A stretch of 64,000 bases of DNA from Lacunisphaera limnophila (GCF_001746835.1 NZ_CP016094.1:2046001-2110000), one strand, 5' to 3'; counted from the stretch's first letter, positions 42,916-52,092 are shown. The notes: generated from the sequence alone by a model not told the origin. Numbers and translations are program-made.

Positions 42916-43992
42916 ATGCCCGTCCCAGCCACCGCCCCCAGTCCCGGCCGCGTCGTGCGCACGCTGCAGGATGGCTTCTGGGACCGCACCGAGGTGATCG
43001 AATTGCCCGACGGTTCGCAGCGCGTGCGCAAGCAGAGCAAGGGCGCGACGGCGGAGCGGCCGTGGGGCCCGGAGTCGCTGCGTCGGGAGATCCGCTACCT
43101 GTCTACGGCCACGCCCGAAGCTGCGGCGGCGTTGCCGACCCTGCTCGCCTGGTGGGACCGGGGAGAAGGGGCCGGGCTGGAAGTTGGCTATGAGATGCCT
43201 TTCTACGCCCGGCATCGCGATGCCGGGACGCTGGCGCGGAGCCGCAGTCTGGGGCAGGAGGAGATCGACGTCTTTCAGGGCGAACTGGCCGATGCGGTGT
43301 TCGCGCGCCTGCATGCGACGGGCGGCCGGGATGCGGTGCCCTTGTCGCAACACATGACCGGGGCGGTGCGGCAGTCGTTCGACGGGCTGGTCGGGGATCC
43401 GCTCTTCGCCGCTCTGATCGAGGCGGACCAGATCGAGTTGAACGGCCGGATCATGCGCGGGCCGCGGGCGGTGTTTGAGCGGATCGCAGGGGAAAAGACT
43501 CTGCTGGATTTGATGGATCGCACCCCGGCGGTGCGCCTGCACGGGGACCTGCACCTGGAAAACATCCTGTGGCGGCCGTTGGCGGAAACGGGGGATGAGC
43601 CGCGCCTCGTGTTGATCGATGTCGTCTCGGTGGCGGGCGTGACCTTCGGCCCGCCCCTGTGGGACCTGGTAAAATACGAATCCTACGCGACGGGCGAACT
43701 GATGGCGTTGCGGGCGGAACAGATCGAGGTGGCGGGTTTTGGCGGCGGCCCGGCGGGCTACCACTGCCGCATCCGGACTGAGAGCGCCGCGCTGGCGCCG
43801 TTTCTCGACCGGAACTGGCATGCGCTCGTGCGCGCGGCCTTTATCAGCCAGTATGGTCGCGTGGATGAGCGGCTCTACCGTTTCATCCACGGTTATTTCA
43901 ACGCGACGATGGCCCTCAACACCTCGGGGCTGCAACGGCAGGGACGGCTGCTGCGGGCGACGGAGGATTTCAACGCCGTCCTGGCATCGTAA
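42916..43992 (+). CDS. Aminoglycoside phosphotransferase (APH)-fold kinase of unknown substrate
   Basis: The 358-residue protein has the APH/choline-kinase fold. The catalytic loop is HGDLHLEN (His209, Asp211, Asn216), and the metal-binding Asp follows in VLIDVVSV. A conserved WDLVKYE helix comes next, then the C-terminal HGYFNAT region. Members phosphorylate small molecules such as sugars, amino alcohols, homoserine or antibiotics. Nothing here shows drug resistance, and a housekeeping or cell-envelope role is as likely. The neighbours are unrelated. Confidence 0.78.
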   Translation: MPVPATAPSPGRVVRTLQDGFWDRTEVIELPDGSQRVRKQSKGATAERPWGPESLRREIRYLSTATPEAAAALPTLLAWWDRGEGAGLEVGYEMPFYARHRDAGTLARSRSLGQEEIDVFQGELADAVFARLHATGGRDAVPLSQHMTGAVRQSFDGLVGDPLFAALIEADQIELNGRIMRGPRAVFERIAGEKTLLDLMDRTPAVRLHGDLHLENILWRPLAETGDEPRLVLIDVVSVAGVTFGPPLWDLVKYESYATGELMALRAEQIEVAGFGGGPAGYHCRIRTESAALAPFLDRNWHALVRAAFISQYGRVDERLYRFIHGYFNATMALNTSGLQRQGRLLRATEDFNAVLAS

Positions 43993-44025
43993 CCGAGGGA
44001 ATGATCCGGCGCGCCGGGGGCGGGT

Positions 44026-44433
44026 TTAGCCGGCCTTCGGTTTGGCAATCTGGATGGTCAGCGAGACGCTGGCCTCGCGCGTGCCGTCTATCACCAGGTT
44101 CACGGAGTGGTCGCCGGCCTGGCTGAGGGGCAGGCCGTTGATGCGGAGCACGACCTGCATGGCGGCGGTGTAGTCTTCCTCACGCAGTTTCACGGGGACC
44201 TTCATCTCAGGCAGCGCGGCGATCTGTTTGCCGTCGGGATCGGTGAACGTGAACTGCAGGCGCTTTTCGCCGGCCTCGGTGATGTCGAAGCGGACCTTGG
44301 CCACGAGGTAGAACGAGGGCTGCTGGTGCGGCAGCTTGGGCAGGGCAAGGCGGTCGAAGGTGCCCACGATGGTCAGTTTGCCACCGGGCACCGCGACCGC
44401 GTAGTCACACAGGGTGAGAACCTCGACTTTCAC
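44026..44433 (-). CDS. Conserved hypothetical protein (DUF6941-like)
   Basis: This 135-residue, probably cytoplasmic, beta-rich protein has a strong pattern of alternating hydrophobic residues. The opening LTLCDYAVAVPGGKLTIVGTFD and the later MQVVLRINGLPLSQAGDH are what I associate with the DUF6941 family. No catalytic residues stand out. It lies 9 bp downstream of sufT on the same strand and may be co-transcribed. Its role is unknown. Confidence 0.65.
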   Translation of the reverse strand: MKVEVLTLCDYAVAVPGGKLTIVGTFDRLALPKLPHQQPSFYLVAKVRFDITEAGEKRLQFTFTDPDGKQIAALPEMKVPVKLREEDYTAAMQVVLRINGLPLSQAGDHSVNLVIDGTREASVSLTIQIAKPKAG

Positions 44434-44442
44434 GTGTGCGGC

Positions 44443-44991
44443 TCAGATCAAACCCAGCTTCATCTTTCCTTCCTCGGAGATCATGGACTGGTTCCAGGCC
44501 GGTTCCCAGGTGATGCGGACCTCGGCGTTCGCCACGCCGGGGACGAGGAGGATCTTGGACTTGGCATCCTCGGCGATGACCGGGCCCATGCCGCAGCCGG
44601 GGGCGGTGAGTGTCATGGCGACGTCAACCTTGTGGCCGCCGTCATCAGCCTTGGAGATATCCATCGAGTAGACGAGGCCGAGGTCCACGATGTTGACCGG
44701 GATCTCGGGGTCGAACACCTGGCGGAGCTGGCCCCACACGGCGTCAGGGTCGGGGGCGCCGTCGGCCAACGTAGCGGCCTGGACGGTCAGGTCCTTGACC
44801 GTCTCGCCGATGGCGTCGGCATCCTTGCCGTCGAGGCGGTAGAGCCCGGTGTCGGTCTGCACGGTGTAGCTGCCGCCCAGCACCTGGTGGATGAACACCT
44901 TGGAGGAGGCGAAGAGCGTGTGCTTGTCGCCGGAGGGAATCTGGGACGCGGTGACGTCGCGGGAGAGGGTGCGTTCGCGGTTGTCGCTCAT
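44443..44991 (-). CDS. sufT: Fe-S cluster assembly factor SufT (long form, DUF59/MIP18)
   Basis: SufT helps in the maturation of Fe-S proteins and is often encoded with suf genes. The 182-residue protein has an N-terminal extension of about 75 residues and then the DUF59 domain: FDPEIPVNIVDLGLVYSMD and MTLTAPGCGMGP with the conserved Cys. It ends with the ITWEPAWNQSMISEEGK segment. It lies just beyond sufD on the same strand, with one oppositely oriented membrane gene between. This supports a role in the same pathway. Confidence 0.9.
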   Translation of the reverse strand: MSDNRERTLSRDVTASQIPSGDKHTLFASSKVFIHQVLGGSYTVQTDTGLYRLDGKDADAIGETVKDLTVQAATLADGAPDPDAVWGQLRQVFDPEIPVNIVDLGLVYSMDISKADDGGHKVDVAMTLTAPGCGMGPVIAEDAKSKILLVPGVANAEVRITWEPAWNQSMISEEGKMKLGLI

Positions 44992-45100
44992 ACGTTTTCA
45001 GTGTGCATGACCGGGGCGCCGGTGCAACCGTGGAGCGCGGGATTCCGGGTCATTATTGGAGTTGTCAGTCCATGGTGGCTTCGGAAAGCATCCCCGGGCC

Positions 45101-45613
45101 ATGACACAGCCAACCAGTCCCTCGCCGGTAAAGCGGGAGCGCACTCCTTGGAAGCTCATGACCTTGGCCTTGGTCCTGATGGCGGTGGACTTCGTGCTAG
45201 GACCGTACATCCAGTTCCCGGTCTTCTTCGTGGTGCCGGTGATGCTCGCCGCCTGGCATTACAACGTGGCTTGGGCGGTGTTGATTGCGCTGGCGATGGC
45301 CGGAGTGCGTTTCCTGTACCATTGGTACTGGAATTTCCCGCTCGAGGTGATGCCCGCGACGCTGAACACGGTTATGCGTGCACTTGTGCTGATCCTGGTC
45401 GCCTGGGCGACCGCCCGGACCGCCTTGCTGGTGCGCCGGTTGCGCAAGCGCGTCGAGGAATTGGAGGCCCAACTGCCGGTCTGCAAGGGGTGCGGGGTGA
45501 TCCGCGGCGAGGATGGAGCCTGGGTCGAGGTTGGATCCCTGCCCGCCAAGGCCAGCCTGCACTGTCCGACCTGCGAGGAAAAGCAGTACGGTCTCTACCA
45601 CCAGTCCGGTTGA
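45101..45613 (+). CDS. Small membrane protein with C-terminal zinc-ribbon-like domain (paralogue of the 61.3-kb gene)
   Basis: This 170-residue protein has three hydrophobic helices (about 20-37, 42-65 and 90-107), then a charged helix RRLRKRVEELEAQ, then a short domain with two Cys pairs: CKGCGVI and CPTCEEKQY. The same order of helices, helical linker and two CxxC pairs is seen in the leftward gene at 60864-61289. The Cys domain resembles the cytoplasmic tail found on some sensor proteins (C..C...W...SHG.C..C). It is inserted, in reverse orientation, between sufT and sufD. Function unknown; a signalling or redox-sensing role is possible. Confidence 0.6.
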   Translation: MTQPTSPSPVKRERTPWKLMTLALVLMAVDFVLGPYIQFPVFFVVPVMLAAWHYNVAWAVLIALAMAGVRFLYHWYWNFPLEVMPATLNTVMRALVLILVAWATARTALLVRRLRKRVEELEAQLPVCKGCGVIRGEDGAWVEVGSLPAKASLHCPTCEEKQYGLYHQSG

Positions 45614-45630
45614 CTGGCCCGGCCAGCGGA

Positions 45631-46932
45631 TCAGCTGGTGAATTTCTGGCGGATGATCGCGGTGAGGCTGTCGTGGAGGGCTTCGTTTTCGATCTTGCCG
45701 AGGACCTCCTCGAAGAAGCCGAAGACGAGGAGTTCCTGGGCTTGGGCGGGCTTGATGCCGCGGGCCTCGAGGTAGAATTCCTGCTCGCGGTCGATGCGGG
45801 CGCTGGTGGCCCCGTGGGTGCAGCGGACGTCGTTGGCCTGGATCTCGAGGCCGGGGAGTGAGTGGGCCTCGGCCTCGTCGGAGAGCATGAGGTTGCGGTT
45901 ACTCTGGTAGGCGTCGGTCTTCTGGGCGTCCGGATCGACGACGATCAGGCCGGAGAAGATGGTCTTCGCCTGGTCGAGGAGCGCATTCTTGTAGAGGAGG
46001 TTCGACCCGGTGTTGGGCGCCTGGTGGATCTGCAGCGTGCGCTGGTCGAATTCCTGGGTGCCGTGGGCGACAGTGAGGGCGAGCATCTCCGAATGCGCAC
46101 CGGGCGCGGACAGCTGAGAGAAACTCTCGTGTCGCGCCTGGCGCGCACCGGCGTGGAGATTGAGGGAAAGGACCTTGGCGTCGCGCTTGGCGACGGTGGC
46201 GTTGAACTGGAAGGACAGCGTGTCGCGGCTCCAGTCCTGCATGGCGACGTAGGTGACCGCGGCGCCGTGGCCGGCGTAGAGGTCGTTGCCGCCGCAGGCG
46301 AACTGGGTCTTCGCGTCGGACTTGAAGAAGTCCGCGACGGTGACCTTGGCGTTGTCCTCCGCCACGACCAGCGTGTGCGGGAAAACCGCGGCGCCGTCGC
46401 CGTCGGCCTGGTGATGGACGGCGAGGACCTCGCTGAGTTCGACGCCCTTGGGCACGTGGACGAAGGCCCCGTCCTCGAGGAAGGCCTCGTGGAGCGCGGC
46501 GAACTTGTCGGAGCCGAGCTTCGAGGGCTGGGCGAGCAGGTGGGTCTTCACCAGGTCGCCGTGCTTGAGCAGGGCGTTCTGCAGGGTGTCGAAGATCACG
46601 CCGCGCTGCGCCAGGGCGGCGGGCAGCGGGTCCTGATGGACGATGCGATTGTTGACGAAGGCGAGGGAGGCGGCGGCCGGCAGGGCGAGGGCGGCGGGCT
46701 TGACCGACGAGGCGGGGAAGCTAAAGCCGTCGAGCGTGAGCGTGGCGAAGCTGGAGAAGCGCCAGCCCTCGTCGGTGCGCTTGGGCATCGGTGCGGCGGC
46801 GAAGCGCGCGTAGGCGGCCTGCTTGCGCGCGAGCCACCAGGCGGGCAGGTGGGCGACGCGGGCGAGGTGCGCCTGAAATGCTTCTCGGGTGAAGGAACCG
46901 ACGACGGAAGGGGGGGCGGAAACGGCGGACAT
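45631..46932 (-). CDS. sufD: Fe-S cluster scaffold subunit SufD
   Basis: SufD pairs with SufB in the SufBCD scaffold on which new clusters are built. The 433-residue protein shows the C-terminal signature SDEAEAHSLPGLEIQANDVRCTHG followed by ARIDREQEFYLEARGI (shown in part), which holds the conserved His and Cys. The N-terminal 120 residues are variable as usual. It is the last gene of a leftward fur-like/sufC/sufB/sufD series. A 90-bp AT-rich gap with palindromes separates it from sufB. Confidence 0.93.
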   Translation of the reverse strand: MSAVSAPPSVVGSFTREAFQAHLARVAHLPAWWLARKQAAYARFAAAPMPKRTDEGWRFSSFATLTLDGFSFPASSVKPAALALPAAASLAFVNNRIVHQDPLPAALAQRGVIFDTLQNALLKHGDLVKTHLLAQPSKLGSDKFAALHEAFLEDGAFVHVPKGVELSEVLAVHHQADGDGAAVFPHTLVVAEDNAKVTVADFFKSDAKTQFACGGNDLYAGHGAAVTYVAMQDWSRDTLSFQFNATVAKRDAKVLSLNLHAGARQARHESFSQLSAPGAHSEMLALTVAHGTQEFDQRTLQIHQAPNTGSNLLYKNALLDQAKTIFSGLIVVDPDAQKTDAYQSNRNLMLSDEAEAHSLPGLEIQANDVRCTHGATSARIDREQEFYLEARGIKPAQAQELLVFGFFEEVLGKIENEALHDSLTAIIRQKFTS

Positions 46933-47032
46933 CAGGAAAATATGAATTAAGAATTAAGAAGTATGAATGGGCGGAGGATCGGATTTCTGCCTTCCTCCTT
47001 CTTCCTTCATAATTGGTGGGCGTCAGCCCACC
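46933..47032. repeat. AT-rich palindromic element in the sufB-sufD junction
   Basis: The sufB stop codon lies in the loop of a perfect hairpin, GGTGGGC (47015-47021) with GCCCACC (47026-47032). Beyond it is an unusually AT-rich stretch containing repeated AATTAAGAATTAAGAAGTATGAA on one side and an approximate inverted copy (CTTCTTCCTTCATAATT) on the other. The base composition differs sharply from the flanking genes. It looks like an inserted palindromic repeat that could also lower sufD expression relative to sufB. Confidence 0.55.
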
Positions 47033-48459
47033 GACCCCTCCATTTCGAGGTCGATGAGTCGTTTCAATTCCACGGAGTATTCCATCGGGAACTGGCGAGC
47101 GAGGTCGTTGATGAAGCCGTTGACGGCGAGGCTCATGGCCTGGGCCTCGGTGAGGCCGCGCTGCTGCATGTAGAAGATCATGTCCTCGGAAACCTTGGAC
47201 ACGCTCGCCTCGTGCTGGGTGGCGTTCTTGTCGCCGCGCACGGAGATGGCGGGGTAGGTGTCGGTGCGGCTGTTGGTGTTGATCAGCAGCGCGTCGCACT
47301 CGGTGTTGTTCTTGCAGCCCTTGAGGTGCTTCGGGATGTGGACCTGGCCGCGGTAAGTGGAGCGGCCCTGGCCGACGGAGATGGACTTGGAGACGACGAC
47401 GGAGGTGGTGTCGTCGGCCGCATGGATCATCTTGGCGCCGGTGTCCTGGTGCTGGCCGTCATTGGCCAGGGCGATGGAGATGACCTCGCCGCGGGCGCGT
47501 TTGCCCTTCAGGACGACGCCGGGGTATTTCATCGTGAGGCGGCTGCCGATGTTGCAGTCGATCCACTTGACCTCGGCGTCCTCGTGGGCGACGGCGCGCT
47601 TGGTCACGAGGTTGAACACGTTGTTGGCCCAGTTCTGGACGGTGATGTACTGGATCTTGGCGCCCTTGAGGGCGACGAGCTCGACCACGGCGCTGTGGAG
47701 CGTCGAGGTGCTGAACTTCGGGGCGGTGCAGCCCTCCATGTAGACGACCTCGGAGCCCTCGTCGGCGATGATGAGGGTGCGCTCGAACTGGCCGAAGTTC
47801 TCGGCGTTGATGCGGAAGTAGGCCTGCAGCGGCTGGGCGACCTTCACGCCCGGGGGCACGTAGATGAACGAGCCGCCGGAGAACACGGCGCTGTTGAGCG
47901 CGGAGAACTTGTTGTCGCCGGTCGGGATGACCTTGCCGAAGAACTTGCGGAAGATCTCGGGATGCTCGCGGAGGCCCTCGGTCGAGTTGCAGAAGATGAC
48001 GCCCTGCTTGGCGACGATGTCCTTGATGTTGGAGTAGGCGGCCTCGGAGTCGAACTGGGCCTCGACGCCGGCGAGGAATTTGCGCTCCTGCTCGGGGATG
48101 CCGAGGCGCTCGAAGGTCTTCTTGATGTCGTCGGGAACCTCGTCCCAGGTGCGCTTGGGTTTCTGGCCCTGCGAGAGGTAGTACCGGATCTTGTCGAAAT
48201 TGATGTTCTCGAGGTCCTTGGTCGCCCAGTGCGTGGGCATGGGTTTGGCGAGGAAGGTCTGCAGCGCCTTCAGGCGGAAATCGAGGATCCAGGGCTCCTC
48301 CTTCTTGACGGAGCTGATGTAGCGGACGGTGTCCTCGTTCAGGCCCGTGCCCGCGTCGAAGGCGTAGTCGACGTTGTACTGGAAGTCACCTTTGGTCTGG
48401 TCGATGCCAACGACGGGATTCTCCGTCGCGGCGGCCTCGATTTCGGTGGGAGGTTTCAT
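47023..48459 (-). CDS. sufB: Fe-S cluster scaffold subunit SufB
   Basis: SufB is the main scaffold of the SUF system and accepts sulfur from the cysteine desulfurase. The 478-residue length is usual. Strongly conserved parts include the [19 protein letters not shown] strand, [10 protein letters not shown] and [19 protein letters not shown], which carries the conserved Cys and acidic residues, and [20 protein letters not shown]. It lies between sufC (52 bp upstream) and sufD. No sufS or sufU gene is in the window. Confidence 0.95.
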   Translation of the reverse strand: MKPPTEIEAAATENPVVGIDQTKGDFQYNVDYAFDAGTGLNEDTVRYISSVKKEEPWILDFRLKALQTFLAKPMPTHWATKDLENINFDKIRYYLSQGQKPKRTWDEVPDDIKKTFERLGIPEQERKFLAGVEAQFDSEAAYSNIKDIVAKQGVIFCNSTEGLREHPEIFRKFFGKVIPTGDNKFSALNSAVFSGGSFIYVPPGVKVAQPLQAYFRINAENFGQFERTLIIADEGSEVVYMEGCTAPKFSTSTLHSAVVELVALKGAKIQYITVQNWANNVFNLVTKRAVAHEDAEVKWIDCNIGSRLTMKYPGVVLKGKRARGEVISIALANDGQHQDTGAKMIHAADDTTSVVVSKSISVGQGRSTYRGQVHIPKHLKGCKNNTECDALLINTNSRTDTYPAISVRGDKNATQHEASVSKVSEDMIFYMQQRGLTEAQAMSLAVNGFINDLARQFPMEYSVELKRLIDLEMEGSVG

Positions 48460-48511
48460 GAAAGGATGGGGGTCTGGGCTCCTGGTCGGGATGAGCCTGG
48501 TTGAGGGCGGG

Positions 48512-49279
48512 TCAGGCTTGGCTGGTGGCGTATTCCTGCTTCACCCAGTCGTAGCCCTTGGCCTCGAGTTCGAGCGCGAGGGACTTGTCGCCGCTCTTCA
48601 CGATGCGGCCGTCGTACATGACGTGGACGAAGTCGGGGACGATGTAGTCGAGCAGGCGCTGGTAGTGGGTGATGAGGAGGATGCCGGGCGCGGCGGCGCC
48701 GGCGCGCTGGGCGTTGACGCCCTCGGCGACGATGCGCAGCGCGTCGATGTCGAGGCCGGAGTCGGTCTCGTCCATCAGGGCGACCTTGGGCTCGAGCATG
48801 GCCATCTGGAGGATCTCGCAGCGCTTCTTCTCGCCGCCGGAGAAACCCTCGTTGACCGAGCGGGAGGTGAACTTCCGGTCGATCTTGAGGAGGTCCATCT
48901 TGGCGTAGAGGCGCTTGTAGTAGCCGGTGGCGTCGAGTTCCTCGCCCTCGGCCATGCGGGCCTGGACGGCGGCGCGGAGGAAGTTGGCGATCGACACGCC
49001 GGGGATTTCGCTCGGGTACTGGAAGGCGAGGAAGAGGCCGGCGCGGGCGCGCTCATCGGGTTCCATGGCGAGGACGGACACGCCGTCGAGCAGCACGTCA
49101 CCGCCGGTGATGGCGTAGTCCGGGTGGCCGGCGATCGCCTTGGCGAGGGTGCTCTTGCCGGTGCCGTTGGGCCCCATGATGGCGTGCACTTCGCCCTGGT
49201 TGATCGTCAGGCTGAAGCCCTTGACGATCGGTTTGTCACCGATGCTGATGTGGAGGTCTTTGATCTCGAGTTTGCTCAT
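48512..49279 (-). CDS. sufC: Fe-S cluster assembly ATPase SufC
   Basis: SufC is the ABC-type ATPase that drives the SufBCD complex. The 255-residue protein has Walker [10 protein letters not shown] (about 35-43), the signature FSGGEKKR (about 146-153) and Walker [13 protein letters not shown]. These match SufC rather than a transporter ATPase, which would read LDEP at Walker B. The start [10 protein letters not shown] is chosen; upstream the frame runs into the Fur-family gene. It is the first suf gene, 34 bp after that regulator. Confidence 0.95.
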   Translation of the reverse strand: MSKLEIKDLHISIGDKPIVKGFSLTINQGEVHAIMGPNGTGKSTLAKAIAGHPDYAITGGDVLLDGVSVLAMEPDERARAGLFLAFQYPSEIPGVSIANFLRAAVQARMAEGEELDATGYYKRLYAKMDLLKIDRKFTSRSVNEGFSGGEKKRCEILQMAMLEPKVALMDETDSGLDIDALRIVAEGVNAQRAGAAAPGILLITHYQRLLDYIVPDFVHVMYDGRIVKSGDKSLALELEAKGYDWVKQEYATSQA

Positions 49280-49313
49280 GGCGAAAGGGGGAAAGGAGGG
49301 TGAAAGGGGGAGC

Positions 49314-49748
49314 TCAGTTGCGGGTGCTGGGGGTGGCCTTGCCGCGGAAGACGATTTCGACCGAGTCGGCAGCATAGCCCGGGGGCAGGATGGACTTGAT
49401 CTTGCCGATCAGGCCCTCGGGCAGGTCGATGTCATGGGTGGTGCCGCTCTGCTCGTCGTAAAAATGGGCGTGCGGGTGGAGATTCGGGCAGTAGCGCGTC
49501 GGGCCGCGCTCGAAATTCACGGAGCGGACGAGCCCGCAGGAGACCAGGGTTTCGAGGCAGTTGTAGACCGTGGCGAGGGAGATGCTGGGCATCGTGGATT
49601 TCACCCGGGCGAAAACCTCGTCGGCCGTGGGATGATCGCGCTTCTCCAGGATGCTTTTAAGCACCACTTCGCGCTGGGGGGTGGGGCGGACATCGCAGGC
49701 CTTAAGCTGCTCGGAGAGGACGGCGTGCTGGTCGGATTGGGCGGACAT
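49314..49748 (-). CDS. Fur/PerR-family transcriptional regulator, first gene of the suf cluster
   Basis: This 144-residue regulator has the winged helix of the family ([13 protein letters not shown] and [14 protein letters not shown], with recognition helix). The metal region reads [17 protein letters not shown]. The two CxxC pairs that bind structural zinc in typical Fur and PerR are not present, so it is a non-zinc-finger member. The start at MSAQSDQH is chosen over an upstream ATG. Because it precedes sufC by 34 bp and has a palindromic operator upstream, autoregulation and control of suf by iron or peroxide are likely but inferred. Confidence 0.87.
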   Translation of the reverse strand: MSAQSDQHAVLSEQLKACDVRPTPQREVVLKSILEKRDHPTADEVFARVKSTMPSISLATVYNCLETLVSCGLVRSVNFERGPTRYCPNLHPHAHFYDEQSGTTHDIDLPEGLIGKIKSILPPGYAADSVEIVFRGKATPSTRN

Positions 49749-49800
49749 AGGGAGTGGAGTTGTCCAACCCAATGCAATCGCGACCCAGTTTCAAGTAGTA

Positions 49801-49817
49801 ATTAGAATAATTCTAAT
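49801..49817. promoter_or_regulatory. Perfect 17-bp palindrome, candidate operator for the Fur-family regulator
   Basis: ATTAGAATAATTCTAAT is a perfect 8-1-8 inverted repeat. Its core TTAGAATAATTCTAA differs from the PerR box TTATAATnATTATAA at only one base in each half. It lies 53 bp before the regulator's ATG, in a very AT-rich stretch, on the upstream side of the fur-like/suf genes. The spacing is right for an operator overlapping the promoter, although no convincing -35/-10 pair could be fixed. Confidence 0.6.
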
Positions 49818-50229
49818 AATAAACATAAAAATCAGAAGACCAGCATATAGCGATATTTAGCTCTGCATGTATACTGTAAGATTTTAGAAGGAAGTGCCTC
49901 CAGGTCTGCTCCAGGCGTTGGGTGCCTGGGTGTGTTCCTGGGGTCAGGGAGATGGGCACTTGGGTGAAACCCATCGGTAGAGCTGACCCGACAGTCGGCG
50001 ACACAATCTCCGAAAAATTGGGCGCTGCGACTGGCATCCCGGAGGTGCGCTGCGCCTGAGTCGGGCGAAGCGCACGGGTGACGGCCCGGGTCGGGTGATC
50101 CGTTGGTCAGCACACCGGGAAAGAGTCCGGCCGGGAAGATTCATCAGGACCGGTGCCATCGGCGCCGCGACCCTCGAGCGGGGTCCGCCGGAAGCTGACC
50201 TCGGTCCGGATGTTGGGTTCGCGCGGGGA
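49818..50229. other. 412-bp gap with no credited gene; structured GC-rich part and AT-rich part
   Basis: Between the operator and the end of the chemoreceptor gene no convincing coding frame was found. The first about 70 bp are AT-rich and contain TATACT (49870-49875). The rest is GC-rich and full of short inverted repeats: CCAGGC/GCCTGG near 49911-49929, TGGGT/ACCCA (49961-49973), GATGGG/CCCATC (49951-49975) and CCGAC/GTCGG (about 49988-49998). An unrecognised structured RNA on either strand is possible. Known classes checked by eye did not fit. Confidence 0.35.
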
Positions 50230-52092
50230 TCAGGCGGAAAGGGTGACCGCCTGCTCCGATGCGGAGCGGGCGAAGGGAGCCTGGGTAGGCCGGGCCGGTT
50301 GGGGGCGGCTCCGCGGGTGGTTCCCGAGCTCTTGGGTCAGTTCCTCGACGCACTTGCGCATGGCATCCGATTGGGTGGTCAGTTCCTGGGCCACGCCGGC
50401 CCCTTCCTCCGCCTTGGCGGCGCTTTCCTGGACCAGGCGGTCCATCTGGCCGACGGCGGCGTTGATTTGTTGCAGGCCGGCGGTCTGCTCGCCGGTGGCT
50501 TGGGCAATCGCCCCGATCAACTGGTCCACCTCGCGGGACTTGGTGGCGATGTCCTGCAGGCGGGAGGCGACATTGATGCAAACCGTCGCGCCGTGCTGGC
50601 TCTTGGTGACAGAGTCCTCGATTTTCTCGGCGGTTTCGCGGGCGGCGGTGGCGCTGCGTTGGGCGAGGGCACGCACTTCCTCGGCCACCACGGCGAACCC
50701 GGCGCCGGCCTCTCCCGCCCGGGCGGCCTCGACGGCGGCATTGAGGGCGAGGATGTTGGTCTGGAACGCGATCTCGTCGATGGTCTTGATGATCTTCGCG
50801 ATGCCGTTGCTGGAGCTCTTGATTGCCTCCATCGCGTCATTCATCGCGGCGACCTCGGTGGCGCCGGCGTCGGCCGCCGCCCGGGTGGCGCTGGCGATGC
50901 CCTTGGCCTTCTGCGCGCCCTCGGAATTGCGCTTGGCCATGCTGGAGATCTCCTCGAGTGAGGCACTGGTTTCCTCGAGTGAGGCGGCCTGCGAGCTGGC
51001 GCTGTCGGCCAGGCCCTGGCTGGAGGCCGAGACCTGGCCCGAGGCGCTGGCCACGGCGGCCGAACTGCCCGTCAGCTCCTGCACGATGGCGGTGATCCGT
51101 CGGGTGATCTTCGTGGCCATGAAGTAGGCCAACACCAGCCCGAGCCCGATGGTGGCCAGCGACAGCCAGAGGCTGAGCTGCATCGTCTTGGTGGTTTCGG
51201 CGGTGAGACCCGTCTGGCCGGAATCAAATTCCTGCTCGGCGAAGCGCCGCAGCTGCTGCACCTCATCCTGGATCTCCAGGGCCTTCTGGGAAAAGAACAC
51301 AAAATCCGCTTTGTTGGCCGAGGCCGAGAAGGCATGCAGATAGGTCTTCTCGAACTGGGCCTTCAGCCGGTCAAAGAGGGCCTGCTGGTCGGCATCGAGG
51401 CTCGCTTTCCCCATGGCGGTGACGCCTTCGTTGAACTTGGCCCGGCCCACAAAATTGAGGTCGCGCCCCGAGTTGGAATAAAGAACGCAGAGGGTGGCGC
51501 GACTGAGGTTGGCGTAGGCCTTTTCATTCACCTTCGCGAGGGGCAGGGCGGCGCGGAAAACCTTCGAGAGTTCCTCCCGGTCGCGGTCGAGTTCCTTGCG
51601 CTGATTGATCTGCTGCTCGGCCAGCGCGATGGTCTGGTCGGCAGCCTTGCCCAGACCGGCCACGTTCTCGGCCATAACCTTGAGCAGGTTTTGGATCGTG
51701 AGGACCTCCGATGCTTTGGCTTTGGCCGCCGGAGTGTTTCTGGCCTCATCAATTTCGGCCGGAGGCGGCAGGGGTTTCTCGTGCAGCGAGCTGAACTGCG
51801 GGCCCGTCAGGCTCTGGATGTCGGCCTGCAGCCGCCCGATGGCCTGCTGGGTGAGGCCCCGGATTTCCTCGAGGTCGCCGACCTGCTGGACCAGGAAGGC
51901 GCCGGCGACCGCCTTTTCCAAGGCCCGCGTGTTTTCGCTGACATTCACCGCCGTCCGGAAAAGGGGGATGCTCACATCCTTGGCGGCCTGCACCGTGCGG
52001 GCGACGGACATCAGCTGCCAGATCACCACGGCGACGACGATGACGAAGCCGAGGATAACCACGCCGACCGTGGAAAGGATGCGTTTCAGCAT
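50230..52092 (-). CDS. Methyl-accepting chemotaxis protein
   Basis: This 620-residue transmembrane chemoreceptor has an N-terminal helix (about 5-28), a periplasmic all-helical sensor of about 270 residues with many Gln, Glu and Ala, and a second helix (about 300-322). A HAMP-like linker and the cytoplasmic signalling domain follow. The hairpin tip that contacts CheA/CheW reads [18 protein letters not shown]. The C-terminal tail is Pro/Arg-rich without a CheR-binding pentapeptide. The ligand is unknown. It is followed upstream on the same strand by a secreted helical protein and a porin, which may share its signal. Confidence 0.93.
   Translation of the reverse strand: MLKRILSTVGVVILGFVIVVAVVIWQLMSVARTVQAAKDVSIPLFRTAVNVSENTRALEKAVAGAFLVQQVGDLEEIRGLTQQAIGRLQADIQSLTGPQFSSLHEKPLPPPAEIDEARNTPAAKAKASEVLTIQNLLKVMAENVAGLGKAADQTIALAEQQINQRKELDRDREELSKVFRAALPLAKVNEKAYANLSRATLCVLYSNSGRDLNFVGRAKFNEGVTAMGKASLDADQQALFDRLKAQFEKTYLHAFSASANKADFVFFSQKALEIQDEVQQLRRFAEQEFDSGQTGLTAETTKTMQLSLWLSLATIGLGLVLAYFMATKITRRITAIVQELTGSSAAVASASGQVSASSQGLADSASSQAASLEETSASLEEISSMAKRNSEGAQKAKGIASATRAAADAGATEVAAMNDAMEAIKSSSNGIAKIIKTIDEIAFQTNILALNAAVEAARAGEAGAGFAVVAEEVRALAQRSATAARETAEKIEDSVTKSQHGATVCINVASRLQDIATKSREVDQLIGAIAQATGEQTAGLQQINAAVGQMDRLVQESAAKAEEGAGVAQELTTQSDAMRKCVEELTQELGNHPRSRPQPARPTQAPFARSASEQAVTLSA

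Noticed and set aside
42916-43992. Antibiotic resistance aminoglycoside phosphotransferase
   Set aside because: Only the general kinase fold motifs are present; there is no resistance context, mobile element or match to a known resistance subclass.
45056-45100. Earlier ATG for the 45.1-kb membrane protein
   Set aside because: The extra 15 residues are not membrane-like and the later ATG gives a typical polar start before the first helix.
49921-50150. Similarity to the 5' end of RNase P RNA (AGCTGACCCGACAGTCGGCG) and to a cobalamin riboswitch
   Set aside because: The invariant RNase P segments GAGGAAAGTCC and ACAGAA..CCGGCTTA are absent on either strand. The cobalamin core (GCCACTG and the later AGTCAGGAGACCTGCC box) is not in order, and no B12 gene follows.
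50095-51127. Rightward frames opposite the chemoreceptor
   Set aside because: Composition is that of reverse-complemented helical coiled-coil coding sequence, with no recognisable domain.
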